Below are positions 34,348 to 44,125 of a stretch of DNA of 64,000 nt, one piece after another. The position numbers and the translations under genes were made by a program. Below the pieces are notes generated by a model that saw only the letters and a list, made by a program, of their open reading frames with translations, was not told where the DNA came from and searched no databases. This stretch comes from Picocystis sp. L7. Its lineage: Eukaryota > Chlorophyta > Picocystophyceae > Picocystales > Picocystaceae. The stretch's first letter is position 1. Each line of letters begins with the position of its first letter. Location of the stretch: contig QXJR01000006.1 in the NCBI GenBank assembly GCA_020975725.1, positions 310,001-374,000 on the forward strand. Direction: 5' to 3'.

Positions 34348-34829
34348 TGTTGAAACGAATGTTAATTCGTCTAGGGTTTACAGCTCTCCCTCCAAGACCG
34401 AGTCCTCCGACCAAGGGGAAGGGTCGATCGACAGCTCAACATGTGGATCGCCGACGACATGACCAGCGACAAACAAACGTCGTGCAAGAACGAACCACAG
34501 AATTCGACATACGACGGACGAATTCACTCAAGTATACCAATGAGAATACATTGTACGAAATCAAACATCTGCGACTATTTAAGAGCGCAGTGCATGCCTT
34601 GTAATACAGAACTTTGACGAAGTCACCACCTCCATACCAGAATTCTCCTGTCATCGAGCAAGCACATCGAAACTCATTGTCGAAGGACCAAAGAACACGT
34701 GGAAGAAGCAGGATAAAGGATCAATTATACCGCGCAGTAGCGAAAGACATACTGTACAGCGGTTCACAACCACGTCACAACAGTGCGTGGAACACAGAGT
34801 TTAAACTCAGAGATATCGATATTTCAACA
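34348..34829. repeat. 3' LTR of copia element
   Basis: 482 bp, same ends as the 5' LTR; followed by the GGGTC duplication. Confidence 0.95.
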
Positions 34830-34834
34830 GGGTC

Positions 34835-34973
34835 CCCTTTCCACCCGGGTCGAACCGGTCTCTTCGTAAACACTGGGTTAAGTCGATCGAGTGGGGTGCA
34901 TCTGTTCGAAAGTGCATCTGGAGGGGGGGGACCGAAATTCAGCCCTTTGGGGGACCATTTTTCAGTCGCTTCC
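34835..34973. repeat. Right TIR of MULE, outer part
   Basis: 139 bp completing the right repeat after the copia insertion; ends TCAGTCGCTTCC, the complement of the left end. Confidence 0.92.
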
Positions 34974-34984
34974 GGGTCTCCCCC
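34974..34984. repeat. 11-bp target-site duplication, right copy
   Basis: GGGTCTCCCCC, identical to 26295-26305. Confidence 0.85.
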
Positions 34985-36081
34985 ACCAGCTGAGGGTGGA
35001 CACACACCCCAGTGGCGTTTGGTGGGCATAACCTACGAATCCCCATGTGTCCTATACATAGGACAATGAGGGTGTTATTGTCCTATATATAGGACAATGA
35101 GCTGGGGATTTACACAATAAGCATGGAAGCTTGGAGGGAGTGCATGTGCGAGCGGAAGGCGTGACGTCCAAATGCAAGGAAGTGCCTCCACCGCACATCC
35201 TTGCACGCAACGGAAAAGACGGGCTTCTGCTTGCGGTGCCAAACATGCCCAACGACCGACCCCGTCGCGATGGGATCGTGGGGAGGGTAGAACATGACCT
35301 CTACAAACGAGTGGGATGCACGCGATGAAACGATCCGTGCGAGCCGAAACGCATCCATTCCATTGCCTCGACGGGATGACACAAAACATACCCTGGTTCG
35401 CATCGAAAGGAAGAAGCTCTTGTTGCCCCACTCGGCATCCCACCCGCCGCGTGTCCAATTACTGGTTGCAGGTGGTGTGGTGGAACCAAAAGTTCGCGAA
35501 TACACAGGAGACTCCCCTCGTCTCCGCATTCGAAACGTTGCCGACGAACCGGACGCGTGTTTGGAGAAAAATCGGCCATGTAGCGAAGTCCACCATCGCA
35601 AGGCATGCCAAAAGATGAGTCGCGAGAACAAATTTGGTTGCCAAGGGCAATCCACCTTCACCTCGATGACCGCAACTGAGGGAATGAAAAGAAGAAGAGA
35701 GTTGGTGAAACGTCCCGAGAGATGAAGCGTCCATGTAGCATCAATCATTTGATGGATTGAGTCTAGGGACTCTTGGGGTCACAGGGAGGTACGCTTGCCA
35801 CCAAAGACCCCAAATGGCAAAGCGGGTGGACCCGATAAAGGGAAAAAGGCTTCGTCGAGGAGGAATGGCTTGGTATGGGATGTGCAGAGCGGTGCTTTCA
35901 AAACGATAATGCTATCAGGTGTCGCGAGGGCACAGAAATCGACCAGGTCATAAGCAGAAGGTGTGCAGAAAGCAAAAGCTTCAAGATTCGCGCCAGGTTG
36001 AACTTTTTACACCTTGACACACATTATCAAAATATTTGCAAAGATGCTGCTAGCCTTATGTTCGACATAGTACAAGCTACC
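34985..36081. other. Spacer between MULE and SHMT; one tiny palindromic element
   Basis: Apart from the palindromic unit at 35038-35110, only unrecognised open frames (for example 35110-35748 minus). Includes the 3' flank of the SHMT gene. Confidence 0.4.
35038..35110. repeat. 73-bp palindromic mini-element
   Basis: Ends AATCCCCA and TGGGGATT are inverted repeats. Inside are two 22-bp copies (35049-35070, 35080-35101) differing at one base, each with a palindromic core, GTCCTATATATAGGAC in the second. Could be a very small MITE or a regulatory hairpin pair. Confidence 0.45.
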
Positions 36082-38004
36082 CTACTGCTTGTACCTCATG
36101 GTACCCTTTTCAAAGCCGATGGTAGGAAAGCCCTTCGCAAACTCTTCCACCTCATGCTTCAACTGCTTAAGTTCTGGCACATCATTGTTCTCCAAGTATG
36201 CACGGAAGTCTTTGAGCTTACCACCCGCCTCTTTCTTTGCTTTCACAGCGATCTGCACTGCACGGTCCACAAACTCAGCCACCTTTGCAAAGTCAGCCTC
36301 CACAAAACCCCTGGTTGTCAAAGCCGGGGCACCCATCCTGACTCCGCCTGGGACAAGTGCAGATATATCACCTGGAACGGTGTTCTTGTTGGCTGCAATG
36401 TGAGCCAGTTCCAACACACGCTCTACGCGAGATCCATCAATGCCTTTCGATCGCAAATCTACTAGCACCATGTGGTTGTCCGTACCACCGGACACCAGCT
36501 CATAGCCGCGGTCCCTCAAACTGTTTGCCAGTGCTTGGCTATTGGAGAGAACCTGCTTCTGGTATGCTTGGAAATCTGGGCCAGCAGCTTGCTTCAGCGC
36601 ACACGCAAGCGCTGAGATGGTGTGGTTGTGCGGCCCTCCTTGCAGACCAGGGAAGACGGCAAAGTTAATTTTGTCCTCGATGTCGTACATGATTTCCTTC
36701 CCCTTCTTGTCGGTGCCACGCACGCCCTTCCTGTAGAAAATCATGGCACCCCTGGGCCCTCTCAACGATTTGTGTGTCGTGGTGGTCACCACATCCGCAT
36801 AGTCAAACGGGCTTGGCACTTGACCTGCAGCCACCAGTCCAGAAATGTGGGCCATGTCGGCTAGAAGCCACGCGTTATGCTTGCGGGCGATGCTTTGCAT
36901 GCGTGGGTAATCGATGTGACGGGTGTAGGCAGATGCACCAGCCACAATCAGCTTGGGACGATACAGGGCAGCGTTCTTCTCCAGGGTGTCGTAGTCGATC
37001 AATCCAGTGGACTCGTCCAGGCGGTAAGGAAAAGTTTCAAAGTAAATGGAAACAGCAGAGATCTTCTTTGTGTCGGTCTGGTACCCATGAGAAAGATGGC
37101 CGCCGTGCGGAAGATCTAGGGCCATGATCCTGTCATGAGGGTTGAGCAGGGCAGTATACACCTGGTTCGGAACGGTAAAATGCACATGTCAGTCGCTCGG
37201 ACCAGCCAAAGTTTGTCTTGTGCAATTGAACGTGCATGTGCCAGTCACGAGACACTCACCTGGAAGTTTGCTGGCGAGCCAGACAGAGACTGGACATTCA
37301 CGCCCCACTTGTCTGGATCGAGGCGAAACGCCTCCAGTGCCCTCTTCTGACAAAGCAGCTCGGCCTTATCAATGAATTCGTTTCCCCTGTGAGCCAGTTA
37401 ACGCAATTGATTCATGTTAGACATCATAACCTGGGTCGACGATCGTTCGTGCAAGTCAAGCGCACACGTACCCATAGTATCTAGCCCCCGGATAACCTTC
37501 AGAGTACTTGTTGGTCATGACCGATCCAAGCGCCTGCATTACGCTGAGGGAGGTGAAGTTCTCCGATGGGATCAGCTCCAGGCCCTTCCACTGACGGTTT
37601 TTTTCCATCTCGATGATGTCATACAGCTCTGGATCCACCTGTTCCAGGTCTGAATTGCACAGCTTGGGCCAGGTGACATGAGCCTTGGCATCGTCCTTCT
37701 CGAACCTCTCGTACTCGTGGCTGTTATCCGTGACCGGCTGCGGATGGGATTCGCCAATTCGGTCAGTCAAGAAGAGCGATCGCATCGACAGGCGTTCCAG
37801 CTCTCCGTTCCTCCTCCGGTTTCTCCGCCGTTTCGGGCTTCCGACGCTTCCACGGGCCGCCACCTCGACCTCGCCTTTCCGGACGTGCGAGGCCGCGCCT
37901 CCGGTTGATCCGTTTCCTTCGCCAGGTTCGTTTTTTCCACGCTTTCCTTCGACGGTCCATCGCGCCACGTACCTGTGCAGCGAAGCACCTGGTGTGTCCG
38001 CCAT
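36082..38004 (-). CDS. SHMT: Serine hydroxymethyltransferase, mitochondrial-type sequence
   Basis: Exon model 37973-38004, 37472-37720, 37260-37386 and 36082-37161, 495 residues. Junctions: GGTACGTGG donor and AACAG acceptor; GGGTACGTG and CACAG; CAGGTGAGT and ACCAG. All keep phase, and the third restores YYGGNEFID. Family marks are [47 protein letters not shown] and the PLP lysine region [13 protein letters not shown]. The enzyme converts serine and tetrahydrofolate to glycine and methylene-THF. Sequence is closest to plant mitochondrial SHM1/2 (photorespiration), but the spliced N-terminus ([11 protein letters not shown]) is not an obvious presequence. The first intron (252 nt) is stop-free and a multiple of three; retention, or a start at the ATG at 37785, would give an Arg-rich or other N-terminus. 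Location is therefore open. Confidence 0.92.
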
Positions 38005-39253
38005 CGCGGCTCCTTCGGAGCGCCTCGAGGGCGTACCGGGCTCCTCTGGCGCGCATGGCGTCTTCTGCAGGTCTCCACCTCCGCGTGTTTCGGTCGAGGG
38101 TCCTTCGAATCGCCTCGCTTTCGACGTGGCGCGCCTCGCGAAGCTCGTGCTTTGGTCGGATTCGGCGCACGAACCGATGGGAAGACGCGAAAAGTGACCG
38201 TACTCGACTCGTCCCTGTGGGTGGGGATCCCTTTCCCAAGGGTCGGATCGGAGGGGGGTTCCCTTGTAGACCCGAGGGACGTCCGGGTTCGAAAGGGAAA
38301 GACGAAAGGGGAAGGGATCGGATCGGATGAGGGCGTTCCGTACGCCCCGGGAGGTTCCTCTGCGCCACGCGGCGGACCGGGGGATCCCGAAGGGGTCGAG
38401 GTCGACGGGAAGCGCGGTTCGGGACCGGGCGCGCAGAGCAGGGGGATGGGGGAGGAGCCATCACGTGACGAACCCAGACGAGGGTCATTGGTTGCTTCCC
38501 AAGCCCAAACACCAAGCAGGAATGGATCCATCACCTGGAAGATGGACAAGACCCATGCATGAAGGAGAACAGGAGGGATCCATGGACAAGCATGGGTACA
38601 TGGGACAACCGGCTTCTTCGTGGTGGGATCCATTCACGTACCGCGTAGAAGCATTGCCTAGGGTCAGCATACATGGTCATATGGCCATGGCAAGAAGCCA
38701 CATGAAGACATCACCTGAGAATCTGATGGAAACACCATGGGAACGAAGCGGCTGTCCACCAGGCCCAGAAGGATGGAATGCGTGGGTAGTAGCGAGAAAA
38801 AAGTAGCCGTGAACCACACTTACAAAATGATGCGGATCACCCTTCACCAAACGCCTGTCGACCGGGTTCCAGCAGACCAAATCAGAGGGCTAGCATGAAA
38901 TTAGGCTCAGGCTCTCATGCGTGGATGTCAACCAAGCTGCTGGGGACAATCCACAACTGAAAAAAATCCACAGACTCGAGGTTGAAACGTTGCACCAGAA
39001 CCATCTGCTCGATCTCATTCATCCACGTTCCCCCCGCTTCGTTCACGTGGCCTGGGAACCTTCCCTGTGATGTCGCAGTTGTTGGGAATAATTGCAGACG
39101 CATTCTTGGAATTGATAGAGTCTACTATGCCGCCATTCTCCGCCACACGGCACAGATCCCTCACGTTCTCTCTTTGTGGGCTACTAGTACCCTAGCAGAT
39201 GGCAACCGAGGACCTCTGGTCGTTCAGTGAGGCAAGCCGACCCTCAAACCACC
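38005..39253. other. Intergenic, no gene recognised
   Basis: Upstream region of SHMT and 3' flank of the TOC gene. 38440-38800 is purine-rich with repeated CCATGG/CATGG words. No RNA gene seen. Confidence 0.45.
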
Positions 39254-41917
39254 TTAGTTCGAACCAATGCTGCGCAAACGAGACAAAGCAAGGGAGAAAA
39301 GAGGCACGATGCCAGAAAAAGCAAGCTCCATACGAGAATTGGAGCTGATGCGAGTAGTGATCTGACCTTGACCACGACTGTTCAAGTTTGCTCGCATGGA
39401 GAGAAGAGATTCGTCCCCCAACCCCTTTTGCAACGAGACATTCCCGCCCTTGGCTAGATCGCCCCTCCACTGCATCAGGCTTCCGCCAATAGCAAGTCGG
39501 AAAGGGTCATCGGGAGATGCTGCCTTCACCGTCAACTCCGTGTTGGCACCCTTTGCCTTGTCAGACCCCGACTTCACCATCCCCGCAGCAAGCACAACTT
39601 TGCCCTTCAGCTTTGAACCCCGCAGAACCTTCAAACGTTCCTCCGCTTTGAAACCAGTGGCCTGCGCTTCCACAACCCGAGAGGCGGACAGACCTACAAT
39701 GAGTTTGTTGCGGCCACTCTTCGACCGGTACCTCGTCTCAGATCTTGCCGTGTACGCCATGTCACGCCCAATGGATTGCGAATCAATACCAGACACTGTG
39801 GAGAGTTTCTTGGAGTGTTTGAGGGTAACCTCTGTCTCACTGCGGAACGACATATCCTTCTTGTCCTTGGCGATCTCTGCAGTAATTTGCAGTGGCTTCC
39901 CGCCCCAGTACTGATTTTTCCTACGTAGCGTGAATGGTTTCTCAATGCTGAAACCTTCAATCCCCGTCTCATGGTCCCAGCCATTCTGATCCACGATGGG
40001 TCTGGCGATCCACATGTTGGGGCTCTCCAGCATCCTAAAACGATACTTTGACGATTCTCCATCGAAGCTGGGTGGAAGAGCGGGTTCAGGGGCAGGCACA
40101 GCGATTTGCGAACCGCCCTTTTTACTCTTTGCTGCCGCCTTCTCTTCATCAATCATCTGCTTGTACTCCCTCATTCGTTTGCGCCATTGCCTCTGCTGCC
40201 TTGCTGGCATTTCTTGAAGCTCGTCTTCGTCGGGAAATTCTTCTTCGTCGTGTGGTTTCTTGGGCGCACGACTGGTTAAGAGATTCGACAGCAGATAGGG
40301 GAGAGGGGGGACGCGCCGCTGCAAGAACCCAGCTGCCTTTTTCTTCTTCTTCCCTTCCAGTTTCTGCTGGCGCTTATCCTCCGCGCTCAGCAAGACATTG
40401 GCATCTGCCAGCATCTTCGAAGCCAGGCATAGAAGGAGAAGCTGCGGTTTCCAGGCCTGCCCATTGGGCAGCAACTTTTCACCATCGGCGTTGGTCCTAC
40501 ACCGTGGGTGGTTCTCTACTAGGGCAACAGGGTTCATCAGCCGCATGTCCCCCGCAGCTTGACGCACCGTCTGCTGAACCACATGCGACCTCTGAGCCAG
40601 GAACATATCGTAACCCAATGGGAGGCCATTTGGGCCATCTGGAGGAAGAGTTGCACCGTGTGTGAGACAGAGGATTGCATTGTACCAGATGCTGCCACCA
40701 AAGACATCCGTGATGCACCTCACCAATGGAAGATCTCCCTGTCCCTTGCTCGTAACATCATCCATACGGTCGAAATAGAGTACAATATCAGGGGAGTACT
40801 TCTTGGTAACTTTCTTGGTCTCCTGAAGCACCGATCGGTTGTAGCGAGAATCTGCCAGGCCCACATGCAGACCGGGGGTGTCGATGAATCTCAGACGGAT
40901 TCCCGCCGCATCTCCTTCTGTCACACGCACATGCTTGGTGTCTTCGGAGAACGCATCGCACGGCACGTCGCTATTGCCGATGAGCTCCTGGATGGTAGTG
41001 CTTTTCCCAACACCGACCCTTCCAAGAAGGAGAATCGTGCAGGAGAGGTCCAGGGGCGCCTCGTCGGCTTCCTGTTTCTGAGCAAGGTCGTTGGCTTTCT
41101 CGAAGCCTTGCACGTTCTTCTGGTTCATCTGCGGCTTTCCTGCCGCGGCGTTTAACCTCAGCTGCTCAGCAAGCTCGAGACGATACAGGACTTGCGCGAC
41201 CACGCTGTGACGCGGACTTTGACCCAGGCGCTTTGCGAGGCGAAGGAGTTTCACTCGGATAGCGAGGAGCTTGGACTGGAGCTCGTTCTCGGTGCCGTTC
41301 ACTTCGGAAGAGAGCGCCGTCGTCTCCTTGTTCGAGTCCGCGGCGACCATCGCTCCACGATTCGCTTCCTTCGGTGCTTCCTTCGGTGCTTCCGCCTGGG
41401 TGGTCACGGCATTGGATTCCTTGGTTTCCACTTGCACCACGAGCGGCTGCAGCCTTTGGATCAGATCTTCGAGCTGTTCGCTGGAGGGAGGTGCAGGTTG
41501 CTTCTCCGCGATGCTCTTGACGTGGGAGGCGAGCGTTTCCGACGTGATGCCTTCCAGGATCGCCGTGGAAAGGGACATCGTTCTCGTCGCCATCATGTTC
41601 AAGCTTAGAAGCGCCTCTTTCACTGCATCTGGCTGTTGATCCACGAGGCTCTCTTTCAGCAACTCCTGCACTTCTGCAGTTCCAGCCACGTCTTCGCCTT
41701 CGGCTGCCTCTTCGGCGGGCTCGTCTTCCGAAGACTGCACTTCCGCGGCTTCATGGGAAGCTTCGTTCACCGTCTGCATCGTTTCACGCACGCTCTCGAT
41801 CGTCAGATCACGGGATTCTTTCGGAAAAAGCGCAGCACGCGCTTGGAAGTGGCGTCCATTTCGCACCTCTTCGATCCGCTCCTCCACGAGGTCCACGACC
41901 TCGTTTTCCGCCTCCAT
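39254..41917 (-). CDS. TOC159: TOC159-family chloroplast import receptor GTPase
   Basis: An intron-free 887-residue protein with the three-part TOC159 plan. The A domain (1 to about 285) is acidic, with runs of Glu and a small repeat (EAPKEAPKEA) near 176-185. The G domain has the P-loop GRVGVGKST (299-307), DTPGL (346-350), the family block PDIVLYFDRMDDV and VENHPRCRTNADGEKLLPNG. The M domain (about 600-887), rich in beta-strand-like alternation (ENQYWGGKPL and later), anchors the receptor in the outer envelope. The protein recognises preprotein transit peptides at the TOC translocon with TOC34 and TOC75. Length is nearer Arabidopsis TOC90/TOC120 than TOC159, so the A domain is short. Stop TAA. 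Confidence 0.93.
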   Translation of the reverse strand: MEAENEVVDLVEERIEEVRNGRHFQARAALFPKESRDLTIESVRETMQTVNEASHEAAEVQSSEDEPAEEAAEGEDVAGTAEVQELLKESLVDQQPDAVKEALLSLNMMATRTMSLSTAILEGITSETLASHVKSIAEKQPAPPSSEQLEDLIQRLQPLVVQVETKESNAVTTQAEAPKEAPKEANRGAMVAADSNKETTALSSEVNGTENELQSKLLAIRVKLLRLAKRLGQSPRHSVVAQVLYRLELAEQLRLNAAAGKPQMNQKNVQGFEKANDLAQKQEADEAPLDLSCTILLLGRVGVGKSTTIQELIGNSDVPCDAFSEDTKHVRVTEGDAAGIRLRFIDTPGLHVGLADSRYNRSVLQETKKVTKKYSPDIVLYFDRMDDVTSKGQGDLPLVRCITDVFGGSIWYNAILCLTHGATLPPDGPNGLPLGYDMFLAQRSHVVQQTVRQAAGDMRLMNPVALVENHPRCRTNADGEKLLPNGQAWKPQLLLLCLASKMLADANVLLSAEDKRQQKLEGKKKKKAAGFLQRRVPPLPYLLSNLLTSRAPKKPHDEEEFPDEDELQEMPARQQRQWRKRMREYKQMIDEEKAAAKSKKGGSQIAVPAPEPALPPSFDGESSKYRFRMLESPNMWIARPIVDQNGWDHETGIEGFSIEKPFTLRRKNQYWGGKPLQITAEIAKDKKDMSFRSETEVTLKHSKKLSTVSGIDSQSIGRDMAYTARSETRYRSKSGRNKLIVGLSASRVVEAQATGFKAEERLKVLRGSKLKGKVVLAAGMVKSGSDKAKGANTELTVKAASPDDPFRLAIGGSLMQWRGDLAKGGNVSLQKGLGDESLLSMRANLNSRGQGQITTRISSNSRMELAFSGIVPLFSLALSRLRSIGSN

Positions 41918-43633
41918 GTCGCCTGTTCAGGACCTCTGCCTCTCGGATCACGAGCCAAACGCTCTCCACGCCCAAAGAAGCGCCTCGATCGAGGCGTGCG
42001 CGGTGGAAAGGCGCGTTCGGTTCCGCGCTCGCGACGCGATGCGATGGCGGCGGTGGATCCCCGAGTGTGGACCGATCGTGGACCGTTCCCCGTCCTCAGG
42101 GTGGGAGAGGAATGGACCGTAGAGACCGTCCTTTTTCGACGGTCCATGGTTCGGTGGAGGCATGGGAGGGGCCATGGCCAAGAGACAAGGATGGGAAGAG
42201 CCATGGAAAAGCACGAACAAGTAGAAGAGAAGACCATGGGAAGCGGTTGGACACGCATGGAAGGAAGGTTGGCCGTGCAAACGGCGGTGCATTGCGGTCC
42301 CCTTGCATGCCCGTCGATTTGGGAGGCGAGGATAACGTCGACCCACCCGAGTTAGCGACGGTCGTCCGAGTTGTTCCCGCCACTCGTTCCATTTGAATAG
42401 GCTCGCCGCCTCCGCCACGATGCCCTCGATGATTCTATCTGGAAGGAGCATCCTCGCTTCTCCACTCTACCATGTGCACGGAGCGAATCCCGTTTGCATG
42501 GCTCGGGATGAATCCTTGAAGATGCTTTGACTCTCACCACAATTCCTGAAAGCTTCGATGGGCTTCTCTCCTTGGCACTCCAAACGCATGCCCGTGGTGT
42601 TGACTAAGCAATGGACCGCGCCGCTCGCTCACAAGGCAGTTGGCCATGCGTTGTCGGCGCCCTTGTACGTGGGCACCAAGCGCACCGATCTCTGCGGGCG
42701 TTCATCGGACGGCGAGCATGTTGGATGCATCGATCCCGCCTCGATCGTCCACACACAACGTTGCCCTTCCATTGCCTTGCAGCACATCGACCGCCCATGC
42801 ACCCACCTTTGTTCGCGGGGTTCGGAGGGGGTGCCACGCGCTCGGGTATCGACGCATCGCCAATGGTGGGAACCTCTCGTTTGCCTTTCCCAACTGCACC
42901 AGGCGTCCACATGGCTCCCTTTCTCCCACCTCTTCCACCTGCTCGCACCGGTTTCATCTTCCTTCCCACACCCTTCCCGCCATCGCCACGGCCTCCCTCC
43001 TCTTCGGCACGCGCGCCTCGACGGGCTTCGACGTCCCCGATCGCCCGCTCCCAGGCGCCCGGCGAGGATCGCATGCCGCAGAGGATGGGTCCCCCCTGGG
43101 CTGGGGGGCAGCCGCCAGGCTGGGAGGGAAGGGGAGAGAGGCGGTCCCACGAGTGCGCTTTGGGCGATGGAATGGACCGCCGATTTCGAGTGGGCAGAAG
43201 GAGGTGCGTGTGGCGATGGAGGGAAGGAGAGGCAGTGGAACGACGAGGACGTGGGGAACACAGCTGCTTGACGGTCGTGCAACGATTGCAACCCAACCAG
43301 CGATTGCGCAACATTTTTCAGCAGCCAGAGGAAAGGGCGGCGGACAGGCGTGCCTGCCGCTGCACGGTGGCAGGAGGAGTGGACGAGGATGGCGAACCCG
43401 TGGCCTGCTCGTAGCTCCAATTCTTGCCGCACATCTACACCCGGAAGCGACAGGCGGCCAAGACAGCACGCGGTGAAAGTGGACTTCGTGAGCTGACCTG
43501 TCGTTGTGGCGAGAACGCAGGCGTGGCGCACGTTCAAGGATCCGCTGTGGATGAATAGGTAAGGAGCGTTCCTCGAGAGAGCGATGATGATGATATCAAG
43601 GCTCCACTTAGTCTTCTCGACAATGACTGTGCC
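41918..43633. other. Intergenic, GC-rich, no gene recognised
   Basis: 42050-42330 has the CCATGG-rich purine-skewed composition seen upstream of other genes. 42550-43540 is open in nearly all frames, a composition effect; no domain was found in any of them. Confidence 0.45.
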
Positions 43634-44024
43634 TTAAAAACGACTTCTTCTTCCACTGAGCTCTGCACGAACCTTCCTGGTGACCACGTTTGCTCCCGTC
43701 CCCTCTGACGTCATGCAGGAACGAAAGACTGACCGATCGCGCCGCAACCTTACCTGCACCGTCTGTAGGTCCTGATGCTCTTCCTCCTGTGACGCTTGAT
43801 CAGACCGGCGCCGATGAGCATGCCCAAGCCAGGCCCGCGCGAACCGCACTGGTTCTGTGAGGTCCGGCCATGCCAATGCACGGTAAATACTTGCCTGTTG
43901 CAACCAGAGGGGTGACATCATGAAGGATTCCCTCCTGTCCTTGCCAAGTTTTGCGGTTGGGAGGATTCGTGTAGCGCAGGGGGTTCCTGGGTGATGAGTA
44001 TTTTATCATTCTCATGACGGTCAT
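43634..44024 (-). CDS. Possible small spliced gene downstream of EF-Tu
   Basis: Not recognised. A good donor (CAGGTAAGG, after about 43791) and a CACCAG acceptor near 43680 join two pieces. One reading gives a Gly-rich hydrophobic stretch followed by RHRRKSIRTYRRCR and KVRAELSGRRSRF, then TAA. Upstream, an ATG at 44024 opens a stretch containing RNPLRYTNPPNRKTWQGQEG that ends at a GCAAGT site (possible GC-AG intron). I could not fit all pieces into one frame, so the exon structure is unsettled; it may be part of the EF-Tu 3' region or a separate small basic protein. Confidence 0.28.
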
Positions 44025-44125
44025 CTGAACAACAGGATGAGAACGAGAACTCTGACAGGGATGGTTGCGAGGACTGATGCACACAAATGTACTCTATTGT
44101 AAAAAAGGTTTGTCAATAATTTTCC

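Larger units (their letters stand above)
29952..34829 (+). mobile_element. Ty1/copia LTR retrotransposon, young, nearly whole
   Basis: 4.88 kb, flanked by the 5-bp duplication GGGTC (29947-29951 and 34830-34834). Two 482-bp LTRs begin TGTTGA and end TCAACA and look identical by eye, so the insertion is recent. Just inside the 5' LTR is GGTTAAGAGCC, placed as a primer-binding site; a purine tract GAGCTGAGTGGGAG precedes the 3' LTR. Internal domains in copia order are gag, protease, integrase, reverse transcriptase and RNase H. It looks whole apart from about one break. Confidence 0.95.
26306..34973 (+). mobile_element. Mutator-like element (MULE) with long TIRs, interrupted by copia
   Basis: Bounded by inverted repeats that begin GGAAGCGACTGAAAAATGG and end with its complement, flanked by an 11-bp duplication. 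Without the later copia insertion the element is about 3.8 kb: left repeat, a 337-bp leader, one transposase gene (27289-29430), right repeat. Both repeats are near-identical apart from a handful of substitutions and one single-base length difference, and the transposase frame is open, so the element looks autonomous and young. The copia element sits inside the right repeat, so the MULE arrived first. Confidence 0.93.

Noticed and set aside
42550-43540. Several 200-300-codon overlapping frames on both strands
   Set aside because: All frames are open at once in very GC-rich DNA, none has a domain, and codon patterns are not consistent.
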